Positions 18,685 through 26,450 of a stretch of 64,000 nt of DNA are shown here, piece by piece; within the stretch, counting starts at the first letter, position 1, and the number at the start of each line of letters is the position of its first letter. The DNA comes from Bacteroidales bacterium (GTDB lineage: Bacteria; Bacteroidota; Bacteroidia; Bacteroidales; P3), in assembly GCA_017451385.1 (NCBI GenBank), contig JAFSPS010000014.1, positions 1 through 64,000 on the forward strand, written 5' to 3'. The notes beneath the pieces are model-generated. The model was not told the DNA's origin. It saw only the letters and a program-made list of their open reading frames with translations, and ran no database searches. Made by a program: the position numbers and the translations under genes.

Positions 18685-18808
18685 TGTTTGTTCTTTATAT
18701 TGTTTTCATTTATTTACAGCAGGTCGCACAACCGTATGCACGACCACATATTCATCTGACCATTAGCCTTTTACTACCCGAAGCAACCTCGTGGAGCATC
18801 GTTGTAGT

Positions 18809-18840
18809 AAAAAAAAGACACCCGGAAGACCCGAGTGTCT
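18809..18840 (-). terminator. Intrinsic terminator of rpsO
   Basis: On the minus strand AGACACTCGGG pairs with CCGGGTGTCT around a TCTT loop (18817-18840) and is followed by eight T (18816-18809). This is a strong terminator or attenuator between rpsO and pnp. Confidence 0.9.
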
Positions 18841-18867
18841 CAACCATAACCAAATAAATATGAAAAA

Positions 18868-19137
18868 CTATTTTCTCAAGTTGAGCTTCTTGATGATGGC
18901 ACGATAGCGTTCAATGTCTATCTCCTTCAGATAGTCGAGCATACGACGACGCTTTCCTACGAGAGCCACGAGAGCGCGCTCGCTCACTTGGTCTTTCTTG
19001 TTCTGCTTCATCAGCTCCGTGAGGTGCTGGATGCGATAGGTGAAGAGAGCAATCTGAGCCTCGGTAGAACCGCTATCCTGTGCATTCTTGCCATATTCAG
19101 CAAAGATTTCCTGTTTCTTTTCTTTTGTGAGATACAT
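18868..19137 (-). CDS. rpsO: 30S ribosomal protein S15
   Basis: S15 binds 16S rRNA in the platform of the small subunit. The 89-residue length is exact for the family, and the conserved features are all present: GSTEAQIALFTYRIQHLTEL, the Lys-rich turn, LVGKRRRMLDYL and the C-terminal YRAIIKKLNLRK. The ATG at 19137 follows a leader of about 60 nt from a consensus promoter. S15 often represses its own translation by binding its leader, but I see no convincing structure for that here. Confidence 0.98.
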   Translation of the reverse strand: MYLTKEKKQEIFAEYGKNAQDSGSTEAQIALFTYRIQHLTELMKQNKKDQVSERALVALVGKRRRMLDYLKEIDIERYRAIIKKLNLRK

Positions 19138-19204
19138 GGTAAATGTTTGAATATTTGTATTTTGTTTTATCTTTTCATCGTGTCTCTGCTCCGAAACACG
19201 TATG

Positions 19205-19235
19205 CAAAGATACGCATATTTCGCAAAACGACAAA
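19205..19235 (-). promoter_or_regulatory. Promoter of rpsO
   Basis: On the minus strand TTTG (19235-19232), 19 nt, TATCTTTG (19212-19205): a full match to the Bacteroidota consensus. The start point should be near 19198. Confidence 0.85.
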
Positions 19236-19317
19236 CTTTCTGATGCCAAAACTGCCATTTTATGATTTGTTAAGAAAGTTGAAACCCTTTATAGACTCTC
19301 ATGCATCCGAAGAGAAG

Positions 19318-19905
19318 TCACTTCGTGTCGGCCTTATCCGCAGGCAACGGACATGCACTCGCCATTGCGCCAAACCGTTTCCACAGGCTCACCAGCACAC
19401 GTTCTTTGTCGTCGGGCTTATAAGTACGACCCGCCAAGTCATCCTGAAGGATGTTGGTGATACGCGCAAAAGAGTGAATCATCTCATCGACATTCTGAAA
19501 ATCATCTATCCCTTCCACCTCTCTCAATATCAGACGCAGATGGTCATCCTCGAGATAGAATATCAGGGAGTTGAAAATATCCATGCGAAGATTGAGAAAG
19601 TCGTCGCATGATATGCGCTCGTCCGAAAGCAGCTTATACATCTTTGTCACGAAACGCGAGTAGGCCTCTACCTTGTTTTCATATATCTTTATGCCTTTCT
19701 CCTTTTCCTCCTCGGCCGCACGTTGGCCACGCATCAGCACCATCGTAACCACTGCCACCACCAAAGCCCCTGTGCAGGCTGCAAATATCTGCGACCACAA
19801 TTCCGGAATCGCCCATACGCCAGTGACATTTGTCACTGCCAGAAAACCCAGCGTAAGCGCCACCGCCACGCCTACTGCAATCATGCCGCTAAACTTCTTT
19901 ACCAT
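19318..19905 (-). CDS. Membrane protein with cytoplasmic helical domain, unknown function
   Basis: 195 residues. Two transmembrane helices near the N-terminus (about 8-28 and 38-58) are followed by a Lys/Glu-rich segment and a mainly helical domain (about 75-185) containing IYENKVEAYSRFVTKMYKLL. The positive residues after helix two place the large domain in the cytoplasm. I do not recognise a named family. It is a single gene on the minus strand upstream of rpsO, separated by the rpsO promoter. The start ATG at 19905 is the natural beginning of the first helix. Confidence 0.6.
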   Translation of the reverse strand: MVKKFSGMIAVGVAVALTLGFLAVTNVTGVWAIPELWSQIFAACTGALVVAVVTMVLMRGQRAAEEEKEKGIKIYENKVEAYSRFVTKMYKLLSDERISCDDFLNLRMDIFNSLIFYLEDDHLRLILREVEGIDDFQNVDEMIHSFARITNILQDDLAGRTYKPDDKERVLVSLWKRFGAMASACPLPADKADTK

Positions 19906-20421
19906 TTTACTGCTAAGTATTTAGAAGAATCCATTTTACAAATTATACACCAAGCTTTATCCCGACATCCCACCCCTTCTCCCACTGCTCACTATCAACG
20001 AATCCATCACGCCTTTTCCCGTTTTCGCACCTTGAATTCTGCCATTCGCCGACATCTCCTCAACACTCACTTTAAGGACATTGCAAAAATACGAAAAAAA
20101 CAGTCATCATTCGTCACACTAATGCACGACAAACACATTGACAAAACATACCTCATCCTCTCGCATATATAGCACACTGATATTAAAACCATTTCATCCT
20201 CCCTTCACCTTATCCGCTAAAACCAACACGCTCATCCCCCACCCTCCCGCTCCATACCTTCGCGCCAAATAAAGACTTAACGTTCACCGTCAGAGTAAAG
20301 GCAACATCGAATGGCAAACACCATTGCCATCTGCCATCATGCGGCAAAAAAAACTCATACACCACCACGCTACTTCATACAATTAAGCAGTGCTAATCAT
20401 TGGTAATCCAACTCTTTTTCT
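19906..20421. other. Intergenic stretch without visible features
   Basis: About 515 nt between the divergent membrane-protein and LytTR genes. It is rich in C and A on the plus strand. I see no open frame with coding character, no hairpin terminator and no repeat that recurs elsewhere in the window. Confidence 0.4.
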
Positions 20422-20429
20422 TATCTTTG
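20422..20429 (+). promoter_or_regulatory. -7 element upstream of the LytTR gene
   Basis: TATCTTTG followed by C matches the phylum -7 box. No clear TTTG lies 19-21 nt upstream. The leader to the ATG at 20533 would be about 100 nt. Confidence 0.5.
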
Positions 20430-20532
20430 CAGACATCTTGCAACAAGCAGAACGACAACAGATATTTGCTGACAAGAGTATTATACATATAGTTATGCCC
20501 AACAGACAGAAACGACACACACAACACCCCCA

Positions 20533-20898
20533 ATGAAAGAATATCTGGTAATATCCACACAGACTGACCTGCTGCGGCTGACGGGAGAAAACATCATGTA
20601 CGTCAGTGCCGACGGCAACTACTCTACCTTCATGCAGCGCAATGGGGAGTCGAAGACCATCGTGAAACAGTTGGGCGAGATAGAGACATCCATACGCCAC
20701 CAGATGCGAGAGACGGGAGCGAACTTCATACGAATAGGCAGAAGCCTGATTATCAACAAAGACTTTATCCAATACATCAACATACCACGCCAACAGCTGG
20801 TGCTGTCCGACGGCAACATCGCACAACATTCGCTCTCCGCGTCAAAGGTGGCACTGAGCCAACTGAAAGACATTCTCGACAACGAACTGAACAGATAA
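20533..20898 (+). CDS. Stand-alone LytTR DNA-binding regulator
   Basis: 121 residues consisting almost only of a LytTR domain: an early hydrophobic strand, ENIMYVSADGNYSTFM near residues 18-33, the central ETGANFIRIGRSLIINKDFIQYI stretch split across two strands, and a final helix. LytTR proteins bind DNA as transcription regulators, usually fused to a response-regulator receiver; here there is no receiver, so the input signal must come from elsewhere. It precedes the membrane protein at 20946 by 47 nt on the same strand, so the two are probably one operon, and the partner may supply the signal. Confidence 0.85.
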   Translation: MKEYLVISTQTDLLRLTGENIMYVSADGNYSTFMQRNGESKTIVKQLGEIETSIRHQMRETGANFIRIGRSLIINKDFIQYINIPRQQLVLSDGNIAQHSLSASKVALSQLKDILDNELNR

Positions 20899-20945
20899 CC
20901 CTCACACTTCCGACCATCTGCAACACAAGAACAAACCGACACAAT

Positions 20946-21848
20946 ATGTCACACGATAAAGAAAACAAAATCAAGGACATCAGCGACGACGAAGTACGCA
21001 TCATCGGCACCACCACAGCAAGTGGTAACGATGGCAACGACAAGCGTCGCAAGTGGTATATCATCGGAGCCCTCTGCGCCGCTCTCGTGATTGTGCTGCT
21101 CGTCCTCATCCTCACACATCATGACAATACCACCGACACCGCAAACAGTATGCCACTGACCACCGATGGCACCGCCACCGAAGACAGCTCCGTGAACGAT
21201 GTGTGGTATGCCAATAGCGACAATAGCGGCAGAGCGCATGTGACGCGGCGCGACACCGTGGTGGCGGGCATGCACCTCTCACTGATGACCCCCTACAACG
21301 CCACACCCGAACTCTCCGTAGGCGAACTCAACAGCAACGACAAAAGCATCATCCTTGCCTTGCAGGCTGCCGACATACGACGCGACAACGGCGGCATAGT
21401 AGGAGCCTTCGTGCTGAAAGGGGAGCCGCTGGCATGGAGCCTCTCAAAAAAAGGCTTCTGCGCCATCATCAACGACCGCATGATAATAGGCGTTGCCGAC
21501 AACTCGCCCTACTTCGAACAGACCGCCGAACAAGGGGGCTACTTCTTCCGCCAGTTCCCTCTGGTGGACAGAGGGCAAGCCTGCGAGAGCGAACAGACGA
21601 AAAAAGCCGCACGACGTGCTCTTTGCAGCATCAACGATGAGGTAGTCATAGTCTTATGCCACGACAAAGTGCTGATGACCGATTTCGCCAAAGCCTTAGC
21701 GCAACTGGGAGCCTACAACGCCATCTACCTCGTAGGCGGCGATGCCCACGGCATCTATCTCGATGACACCGATGGCCAAACACACAAGATAGGAGAAAAA
21801 TGGTCGAAAAAAATGAAGAACGTCAACTACCTCATCTTCCGCTCGTAA
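20946..21848 (+). CDS. Membrane-anchored protein with NAGPA-like (phosphodiester glycosidase) domain
   Basis: 300 residues: a charged cytoplasmic N-terminus (1-36), one transmembrane helix (about 38-60), a Thr/Asp-rich linker and an outside domain (about 105-300). The C-terminal half, with GIVGAFVLKGEP, FAKALAQLGAYNAIYLVGGDAHGIY near 245-270, resembles the NAGPA / DUF2233 fold, in which the typical motif is a DGG segment in 'ALYLDGGGS'; here the equivalent reads LVGGDA, so the usual Asp is missing and activity is doubtful. The domain call is moderate confidence. It is paired with a LytTR regulator and could be its membrane partner. Confidence 0.55.
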   Translation: MSHDKENKIKDISDDEVRIIGTTTASGNDGNDKRRKWYIIGALCAALVIVLLVLILTHHDNTTDTANSMPLTTDGTATEDSSVNDVWYANSDNSGRAHVTRRDTVVAGMHLSLMTPYNATPELSVGELNSNDKSIILALQAADIRRDNGGIVGAFVLKGEPLAWSLSKKGFCAIINDRMIIGVADNSPYFEQTAEQGGYFFRQFPLVDRGQACESEQTKKAARRALCSINDEVVIVLCHDKVLMTDFAKALAQLGAYNAIYLVGGDAHGIYLDDTDGQTHKIGEKWSKKMKNVNYLIFRS

Positions 21849-22125
21849 CCCACCCCAAACAACACTGACTGATAAGAAAACTAAACGCTCAAACAGCGTT
21901 ATAGCCAGATAACTAAAAAACAAATGTACAAATCCAAATCAGTGGTATGTACGTTTGTTTTCATTCTATTATTGAGAATCTGCATCCCAACCCAAATCAT
22001 AGGAATGAGAAGCAGGCAACATGTTAACTATCAAAACGGAACCTCCATACCATAAGTTAGAAAAACATCGCAGAAAAAAAACCAAAAAAATCCTAAAAAA
22101 ATCCATTAGAATAAAAAAAAATATA

Positions 22126-22133
22126 TATCTTTG
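22126..22133 (+). promoter_or_regulatory. -7 element of leader RNA copy B
   Basis: TATCTTTG in a very A-rich setting; no TTTG is visible at -33. It stands immediately before the first hairpin of the RNA, the same arrangement as copy A. Confidence 0.55.
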
Positions 22134-22137
22134 AAAA

Positions 22138-22345
22138 AGTTTAAGGCGAGTCAACTTAAACGCAAACGACTGAACAACGAAGCGTTATGCTTGTTCTTGT
22201 TAATGGAAACGTGAGAAATTTCTAATAAACAGCAAGACAGTATAATGGTTCACGTGATAGCGTGGGCTGTTCTATACTTTTCTTCTGTTTTAGGTTTTTT
22301 CTCACGACCCCCATTAAAAGAATAGTATATCAGTACCACGCTTGT
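22138..22345 (+). ncRNA. Structured leader RNA, copy B
   Basis: Paralogue of the RNA at 13769-13973. Helices: P0 GTTTAAG 22139-22145/22155-22161; P1 AAGCGT 22180-22185/22338-22343; P2 TTAATGG 22200-22206/22311-22317; P3 CGTGAGAAA 22210-22218/22298-22306; P4 AAACAG 22227-22232/22285-22290; P5 CACG 22251-22254/22261-22264. Conserved single-stranded or shared segments include ACGAAGCGTTATGCTT, GGAAACGT, GTATAATG and CCACGCTT. AGCGTGG (22259-22265) can pair with CCACGCT (22336-22342) instead of P1. It ends about 50 nt before the first gene of the GTPase operon. Confidence 0.7.
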
Positions 22346-22395
22346 GTTATAATTTGATTTCTTGGGTACTGGGGAATCAGCAAAAAACAACACAA

Positions 22396-23553
22396 ATGAA
22401 AAAAACAATTACTATCATTGCATTATGGGCAGCTTATGCTGTATTTGCTTTCTTTAGTGCATACTTTACTGCCACATCACTATCGCTCAATCTACTACAA
22501 GGCACCAATCTATGGATTATATTCATAATGGTATTCATCATTGCTCTATTAGCCGGATGGTGTCTTACAGAGTTTATAAAACAAATCTCAAATCACATAG
22601 ACCCCAAAAAGAGCATAACCATCCTCACCTTTATTGGTTTCATACTCTTCTGGGGGGTCAGTTTCATGACAAACGTGCATTACTTCTTCGTACAAAAACA
22701 CGGATACACCGTATTGAACAAAGAATTGTCTAACTGCAAAAATTATCTGACCGAAAACACAGACAATGCAAACAAACGGATAGAGAACGATCGGAGCAAT
22801 GCTATTAATGGCGTAAGAGCTGACATTCAGACAACATTTGACGAGTTTACTCGTGAATTGAATAACGCAATGGAATCCCGAATAGGCTTTGGGGACCATT
22901 GCATCATCCTATTGCAGCAACTGGAATCACGACTAAACAGCGACACAGCCTTATATCACGATAAGTCCAGATACCTTATCTATGATGAGTCAAGAGACAG
23001 AGGCTATTACGGACGTAAAGAGAGAAAAGATTTACAAATCATCTACAGTGACTACCGTCAGCGTATAGAGAATGCACTTCAGAGGAAGACTTCAGCCATT
23101 AACGCCTACTATGATTTAATGATTGTAAAGAATGACGTATGGAAAGAAATACTCCGTTCGGCTGACAGTCTGGCGACCTATGACCTTCCAGAAGTTCGTG
23201 AAGATGGTTCTGTCGAAGCATACTTCGCATACAATTCAAAACAAAATGCTTTAGTCGTTGACAAAATGCCAAGTGAATACGACACCACATGCATCATATA
23301 CAAAGTTCAAAACGCCAATACAGGGGAAGACAAAGCATCTATCTCAAAAAAAATAGCAGGCTACAAGATATATCCCTCCAAACATATGTTTGACACATTC
23401 ACCGTTTGGAACGACATCATGCATGGCTACCTGCCTGAATACATGAGGATATGGCAATGGATACTCATATCACTGCTTGTTGATGTCGTAGCATTCCTTC
23501 TGTTTTATTTAGCAAACAAACAATCATCCAGTTCATCATCAATAATCTATTAA
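22396..23553 (+). CDS. Four-helix membrane protein, first gene of the GTPase operon
   Basis: 385 residues, no recognised family. Three transmembrane helices (about 5-28, 38-60, 73-95) are followed by a 250-residue soluble region with long charged helices (ENTDNANKRIENDR, ADIQTTFDEFTRELNNAM) and a fourth helix at about 355-375. Helix count puts both termini on the same side and the soluble region opposite, probably in the periplasm if the termini are cytoplasmic. I chose the ATG at 22396; the upstream in-frame codons lie at the end of the leader RNA region. It is 11 nt before the GTPase gene and AT-rich like the rest of the operon. It may be the membrane platform or effector. Confidence 0.65.
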   Translation: MKKTITIIALWAAYAVFAFFSAYFTATSLSLNLLQGTNLWIIFIMVFIIALLAGWCLTEFIKQISNHIDPKKSITILTFIGFILFWGVSFMTNVHYFFVQKHGYTVLNKELSNCKNYLTENTDNANKRIENDRSNAINGVRADIQTTFDEFTRELNNAMESRIGFGDHCIILLQQLESRLNSDTALYHDKSRYLIYDESRDRGYYGRKERKDLQIIYSDYRQRIENALQRKTSAINAYYDLMIVKNDVWKEILRSADSLATYDLPEVREDGSVEAYFAYNSKQNALVVDKMPSEYDTTCIIYKVQNANTGEDKASISKKIAGYKIYPSKHMFDTFTVWNDIMHGYLPEYMRIWQWILISLLVDVVAFLLFYLANKQSSSSSSIIY

Positions 23554-23564
23554 AAAACAAAAAA

Positions 23565-24377
23565 ATGGCATATCAGATTTCTGACAAAACAGCTCCCATT
23601 ATTATTTTTGTAGGACCCTCACAAGCGGGAAAAAGCATGGTTCTTGTTCGCATTGCCAAATATCTTTATACAAAAGGGTACTCCGTTCAGGCATGCAGAA
23701 ATTACATTGATACCAACGACTACCAACAGGCATGTGATGAATTCGATGCTGCATTGACCTCAAATCAAGCCCTGCCTGGCACTGTTACCGACCTACTCGT
23801 ACAAATACGCAAAACCAATGGCGACATTGTAGCGCAAATGTTGGAAGCACCCGGTGAACACTTTTTTAATCCAGCAAATCCACAACAAGCCGTTCCAGGT
23901 TATCTACAACATATCTGTGGCGGTGCCGTTCAAAACAAGAAGTGTTTCATACACATTTTGGACTTTGACAGCAATCCCAAATCTCCAGAACAATCATTGC
24001 GTAACAATTCTACAATACGAGATTTGTATGCTAAACGATTAATAAATGTTATTAAACCATTCGCACGCAAGATTGACCGCCACATCCTTCTATATAACAA
24101 GATTGACCTTACTCCGTATGGGACAACTCACGAATGTAAGAACTTCGGAGGTGCATTAAGAGATGCCGAACAAAATTATAGCTACGTTTTTGCCAACATG
24201 AAAAAGAAAATCCTCGGTGGACTCTTTACCGTTGACGACTTCGTATTCCTCCCATTTTCAACGGGAACATACTCAGAAAATTATGATGATATGGGAGATA
24301 TTTTATCTAAAGACTACAACATATCATCGGACATTTATCCAGAAAAACTCTGGAACGAAATAACAAGACGTTTTTAA
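23565..24377 (+). CDS. P-loop GTPase of the five-gene operon
   Basis: 270 residues, cytoplasmic. The nucleotide-binding motifs are clear: Walker A GPSQAGKS (residues 17-24), a G3-like EAPGE (94-98) in the place of DxxG, and G4 NKID (178-181), which gives guanine specificity. Layout and length recall bacterial single-domain switch GTPases of the TRAFAC/double-GTPase kind that sit in membrane-linked signalling or conflict operons, but I cannot assign a named subfamily. The Asp of DxxG is replaced by Glu, so hydrolysis may need a partner. It follows the membrane protein by 11 nt and precedes a single-span protein by 10 nt, implying a shared transcript and probably a complex. Confidence 0.8.
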   Translation: MAYQISDKTAPIIIFVGPSQAGKSMVLVRIAKYLYTKGYSVQACRNYIDTNDYQQACDEFDAALTSNQALPGTVTDLLVQIRKTNGDIVAQMLEAPGEHFFNPANPQQAVPGYLQHICGGAVQNKKCFIHILDFDSNPKSPEQSLRNNSTIRDLYAKRLINVIKPFARKIDRHILLYNKIDLTPYGTTHECKNFGGALRDAEQNYSYVFANMKKKILGGLFTVDDFVFLPFSTGTYSENYDDMGDILSKDYNISSDIYPEKLWNEITRRF

Positions 24378-24387
24378 ATAATACATC

Positions 24388-25932
24388 ATGAATATAATTG
24401 ATTATCTATACCATGGCAAACTTGGCGACACACACGTACTTACAAAGGACTCCGCTAACCTTGCCAAATTAAAGGAGAAAGTAAAGGAAGAGTTTTTTTC
24501 ATTATCTACCCAAATTGCACAGAAATCGCCACAGCATCCAGTATTGCAATTTGACATCCGTGGAGGAGCGGAGAAGCGCTATGCCGTCGCAACATATTTC
24601 ATCTCAACAAAAGACGTAGGTCTTCGCCCTGGCGGCTACTTCGCCCTATCTTTATTTATTGAGAATGAGATGCCACGTTCTCGTTCTACAATGTATGGGA
24701 TATTTCAGAAATACCACGACGAACTCTTAAAACATAATATTATATCCGAAACTCAGATACGAATATCCTCTTTTGATGAAAAAAAAGATTTCTTATTCTC
24801 TCTTGCCGATGAATTAGTTAAAGACATCAATAGTCAATGTAAAGACGTTCAAAGTATCTCGTCAATCAGCCCTATTACATCTAACTCTATCAATAATAGT
24901 CAACTGATAAGTTTGGATGATTGCGACTCACAATATCTATTCAACATCCTAAAAAGAGGCGAAAAAGTCTTTGTGTCTCCAAACTTCCAATCATTACAAT
25001 TCATTGCCGAAGACTATAAGAAAAAATATGAGAGCGAACATAGCAAACAATTATTGACTCAACAAAAAAATCAAAAAAACGAAGATACACCCCATAAGAA
25101 ACCAAACGCAAAAGACCCTCGTGACAAAGACCAACAAGAGGTAATATCAAATTTAAGAGCAGAGAATAACGAGTTGAAAAGTCAAATAGAATCCATAAAG
25201 ATAGTTCTGGATAAAAAAATCTCTAAAGCACAAGGTGGAATTGGCGCTGTCAAAAAGAATATAGCGGAAGTTCGCGAAGAAGAAAAACAAAATGGAAGTG
25301 GAAGCATATGGAGCAAATTTATTCTTCTTATACCTTTCTTTAATCTATTGCTACTAATTGTTCTAATTTATTTAATAAGCAGCAATCTTGAAATTTTAAA
25401 AAAAAACACAGAAAACCCTAAAGACACCACAGATCATCCAACTGTTGTAGGAAAGGGAACAACCGATACCGACGGAGACTCATCAAATGGGAAAGAGGAT
25501 TTTATTAACTATGGACCGGATATAACAAATACCGGAAGCGAACCACATCAAAATCTTGCTACTTTAGGCACTACTACATATGAAACAAAAGACATAATCC
25601 TACAAGTTTTTTTGGTAAAAGACTCACTAATCAATATTTCAAAAAATAGCCAAATAGAACTACACCCAAAGGATATACTCGTTTTACGTTGTAACAATAC
25701 TCAAGCTGACTACGATTGGTTTGGCGACATTAATTGTTACAAAAATAAAGACATGATAAAGAAGATAGCGACAGAACACAACTTTTACGATAAAACGAAA
25801 AAAACGGATATTATTGCATTTGTAAACGAATCTACTAATAACAACATTAGGATATGGTACTGCCTTGATAAAGAGAAGGACATTCCCTTTGAACAACAAA
25901 AAAATAGAAGGAATTACAAATATAAAAAGTGA
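24388..25932 (+). CDS. Single-span membrane protein with N-terminal domain shared with the last gene of the operon
   Basis: 514 residues, unrecognised. Residues 1-150 form a globular domain (DYLYHGKLGDTHVLT; RPGGYFALSLFIEN; YGIFQKYHDELLKHNIIS); its second half aligns with residues 60-100 of the protein encoded at 26451. A polar Gln/Lys/Asn-rich linker and a coiled coil (about 250-295) lead to one transmembrane helix (about 306-331), then a Thr/Asp-rich spacer and a C-terminal domain outside the inner membrane (about 390-514). The first domain should face the cytoplasm and the GTPase. The N-terminal domain could be a GTPase-interaction module similar to GAP1-N-type domains, but that is speculation. 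Confidence 0.65.
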   Translation: MNIIDYLYHGKLGDTHVLTKDSANLAKLKEKVKEEFFSLSTQIAQKSPQHPVLQFDIRGGAEKRYAVATYFISTKDVGLRPGGYFALSLFIENEMPRSRSTMYGIFQKYHDELLKHNIISETQIRISSFDEKKDFLFSLADELVKDINSQCKDVQSISSISPITSNSINNSQLISLDDCDSQYLFNILKRGEKVFVSPNFQSLQFIAEDYKKKYESEHSKQLLTQQKNQKNEDTPHKKPNAKDPRDKDQQEVISNLRAENNELKSQIESIKIVLDKKISKAQGGIGAVKKNIAEVREEEKQNGSGSIWSKFILLIPFFNLLLLIVLIYLISSNLEILKKNTENPKDTTDHPTVVGKGTTDTDGDSSNGKEDFINYGPDITNTGSEPHQNLATLGTTTYETKDIILQVFLVKDSLINISKNSQIELHPKDILVLRCNNTQADYDWFGDINCYKNKDMIKKIATEHNFYDKTKKTDIIAFVNESTNNNIRIWYCLDKEKDIPFEQQKNRRNYKYKK

Positions 25933-25936
25933 AACC

Positions 25937-26449
25937 ATGAAAAAATACTTTATTTTACTATTAGTTGCGTCTATCACATTATGCGGATGCAACTCCAAGA
26001 AGAAAAAATATGACCCATACAAAAAAAGAGAGAATACAACAGCCATTACAAGAGGTTTTGATATACCTTTTAGCATAAATGGTAATACTCGAGTAGTTAT
26101 GGTAACACTCAACGACGTCCTTGGCATAAATGCACTATTTGACACTGGATGTTCCAATATGCTCATCTCGGAAATGGAGTTTACCAAGTTACTACTCGAA
26201 AACACAATCATAGAAACAGACATAGGAGAGAGACCTGCAACTATAGCAAATGGAGAAACATCCATTTATAAAACCGTAAAACTCAAAGTTACTTTAACCG
26301 ATAACAATGGAAAAAAACATGATGCCAATGTTGAAGCTACCGTTGTCCCCAATTTCTATGCTGAATGTCTTGTTGGAAATGGTGTTTTCTCACAACTATC
26401 TTCAAAAATCACACTAAATGACCAAAAGAATGTAATTCACTTTGATTAA
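25937..26449 (+). CDS. Lipoprotein with retropepsin-like aspartic protease domain
   Basis: 170 residues. I start at the ATG at 25937, four bases after the preceding stop, because it opens a lipoprotein signal with lipobox LCGC (lipidated Cys18). The mature part has the hallmark of clan AA, single-lobe aspartic proteases: LFDTGCSNMLIS with the catalytic Asp69-Thr-Gly, an IANG flap-like turn, and the second hydrophobic-Gly motif CLVGNGVF. Such proteins act as dimers. Being lipid anchored, it would sit on the periplasmic side of a membrane, where it could cleave the outside domains of its operon partners. Protease fold is well supported; substrate is inferred only from context. Confidence 0.8.
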   Translation: MKKYFILLLVASITLCGCNSKKKKYDPYKKRENTTAITRGFDIPFSINGNTRVVMVTLNDVLGINALFDTGCSNMLISEMEFTKLLLENTIIETDIGERPATIANGETSIYKTVKLKVTLTDNNGKKHDANVEATVVPNFYAECLVGNGVFSQLSSKITLNDQKNVIHFD

Positions 26450-26450
26450 G

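Noticed and set aside
16711..18759. Long plus-strand frame opposite pnp
   Set aside because: Shadow frame; PNPase motifs are continuous on the minus strand.
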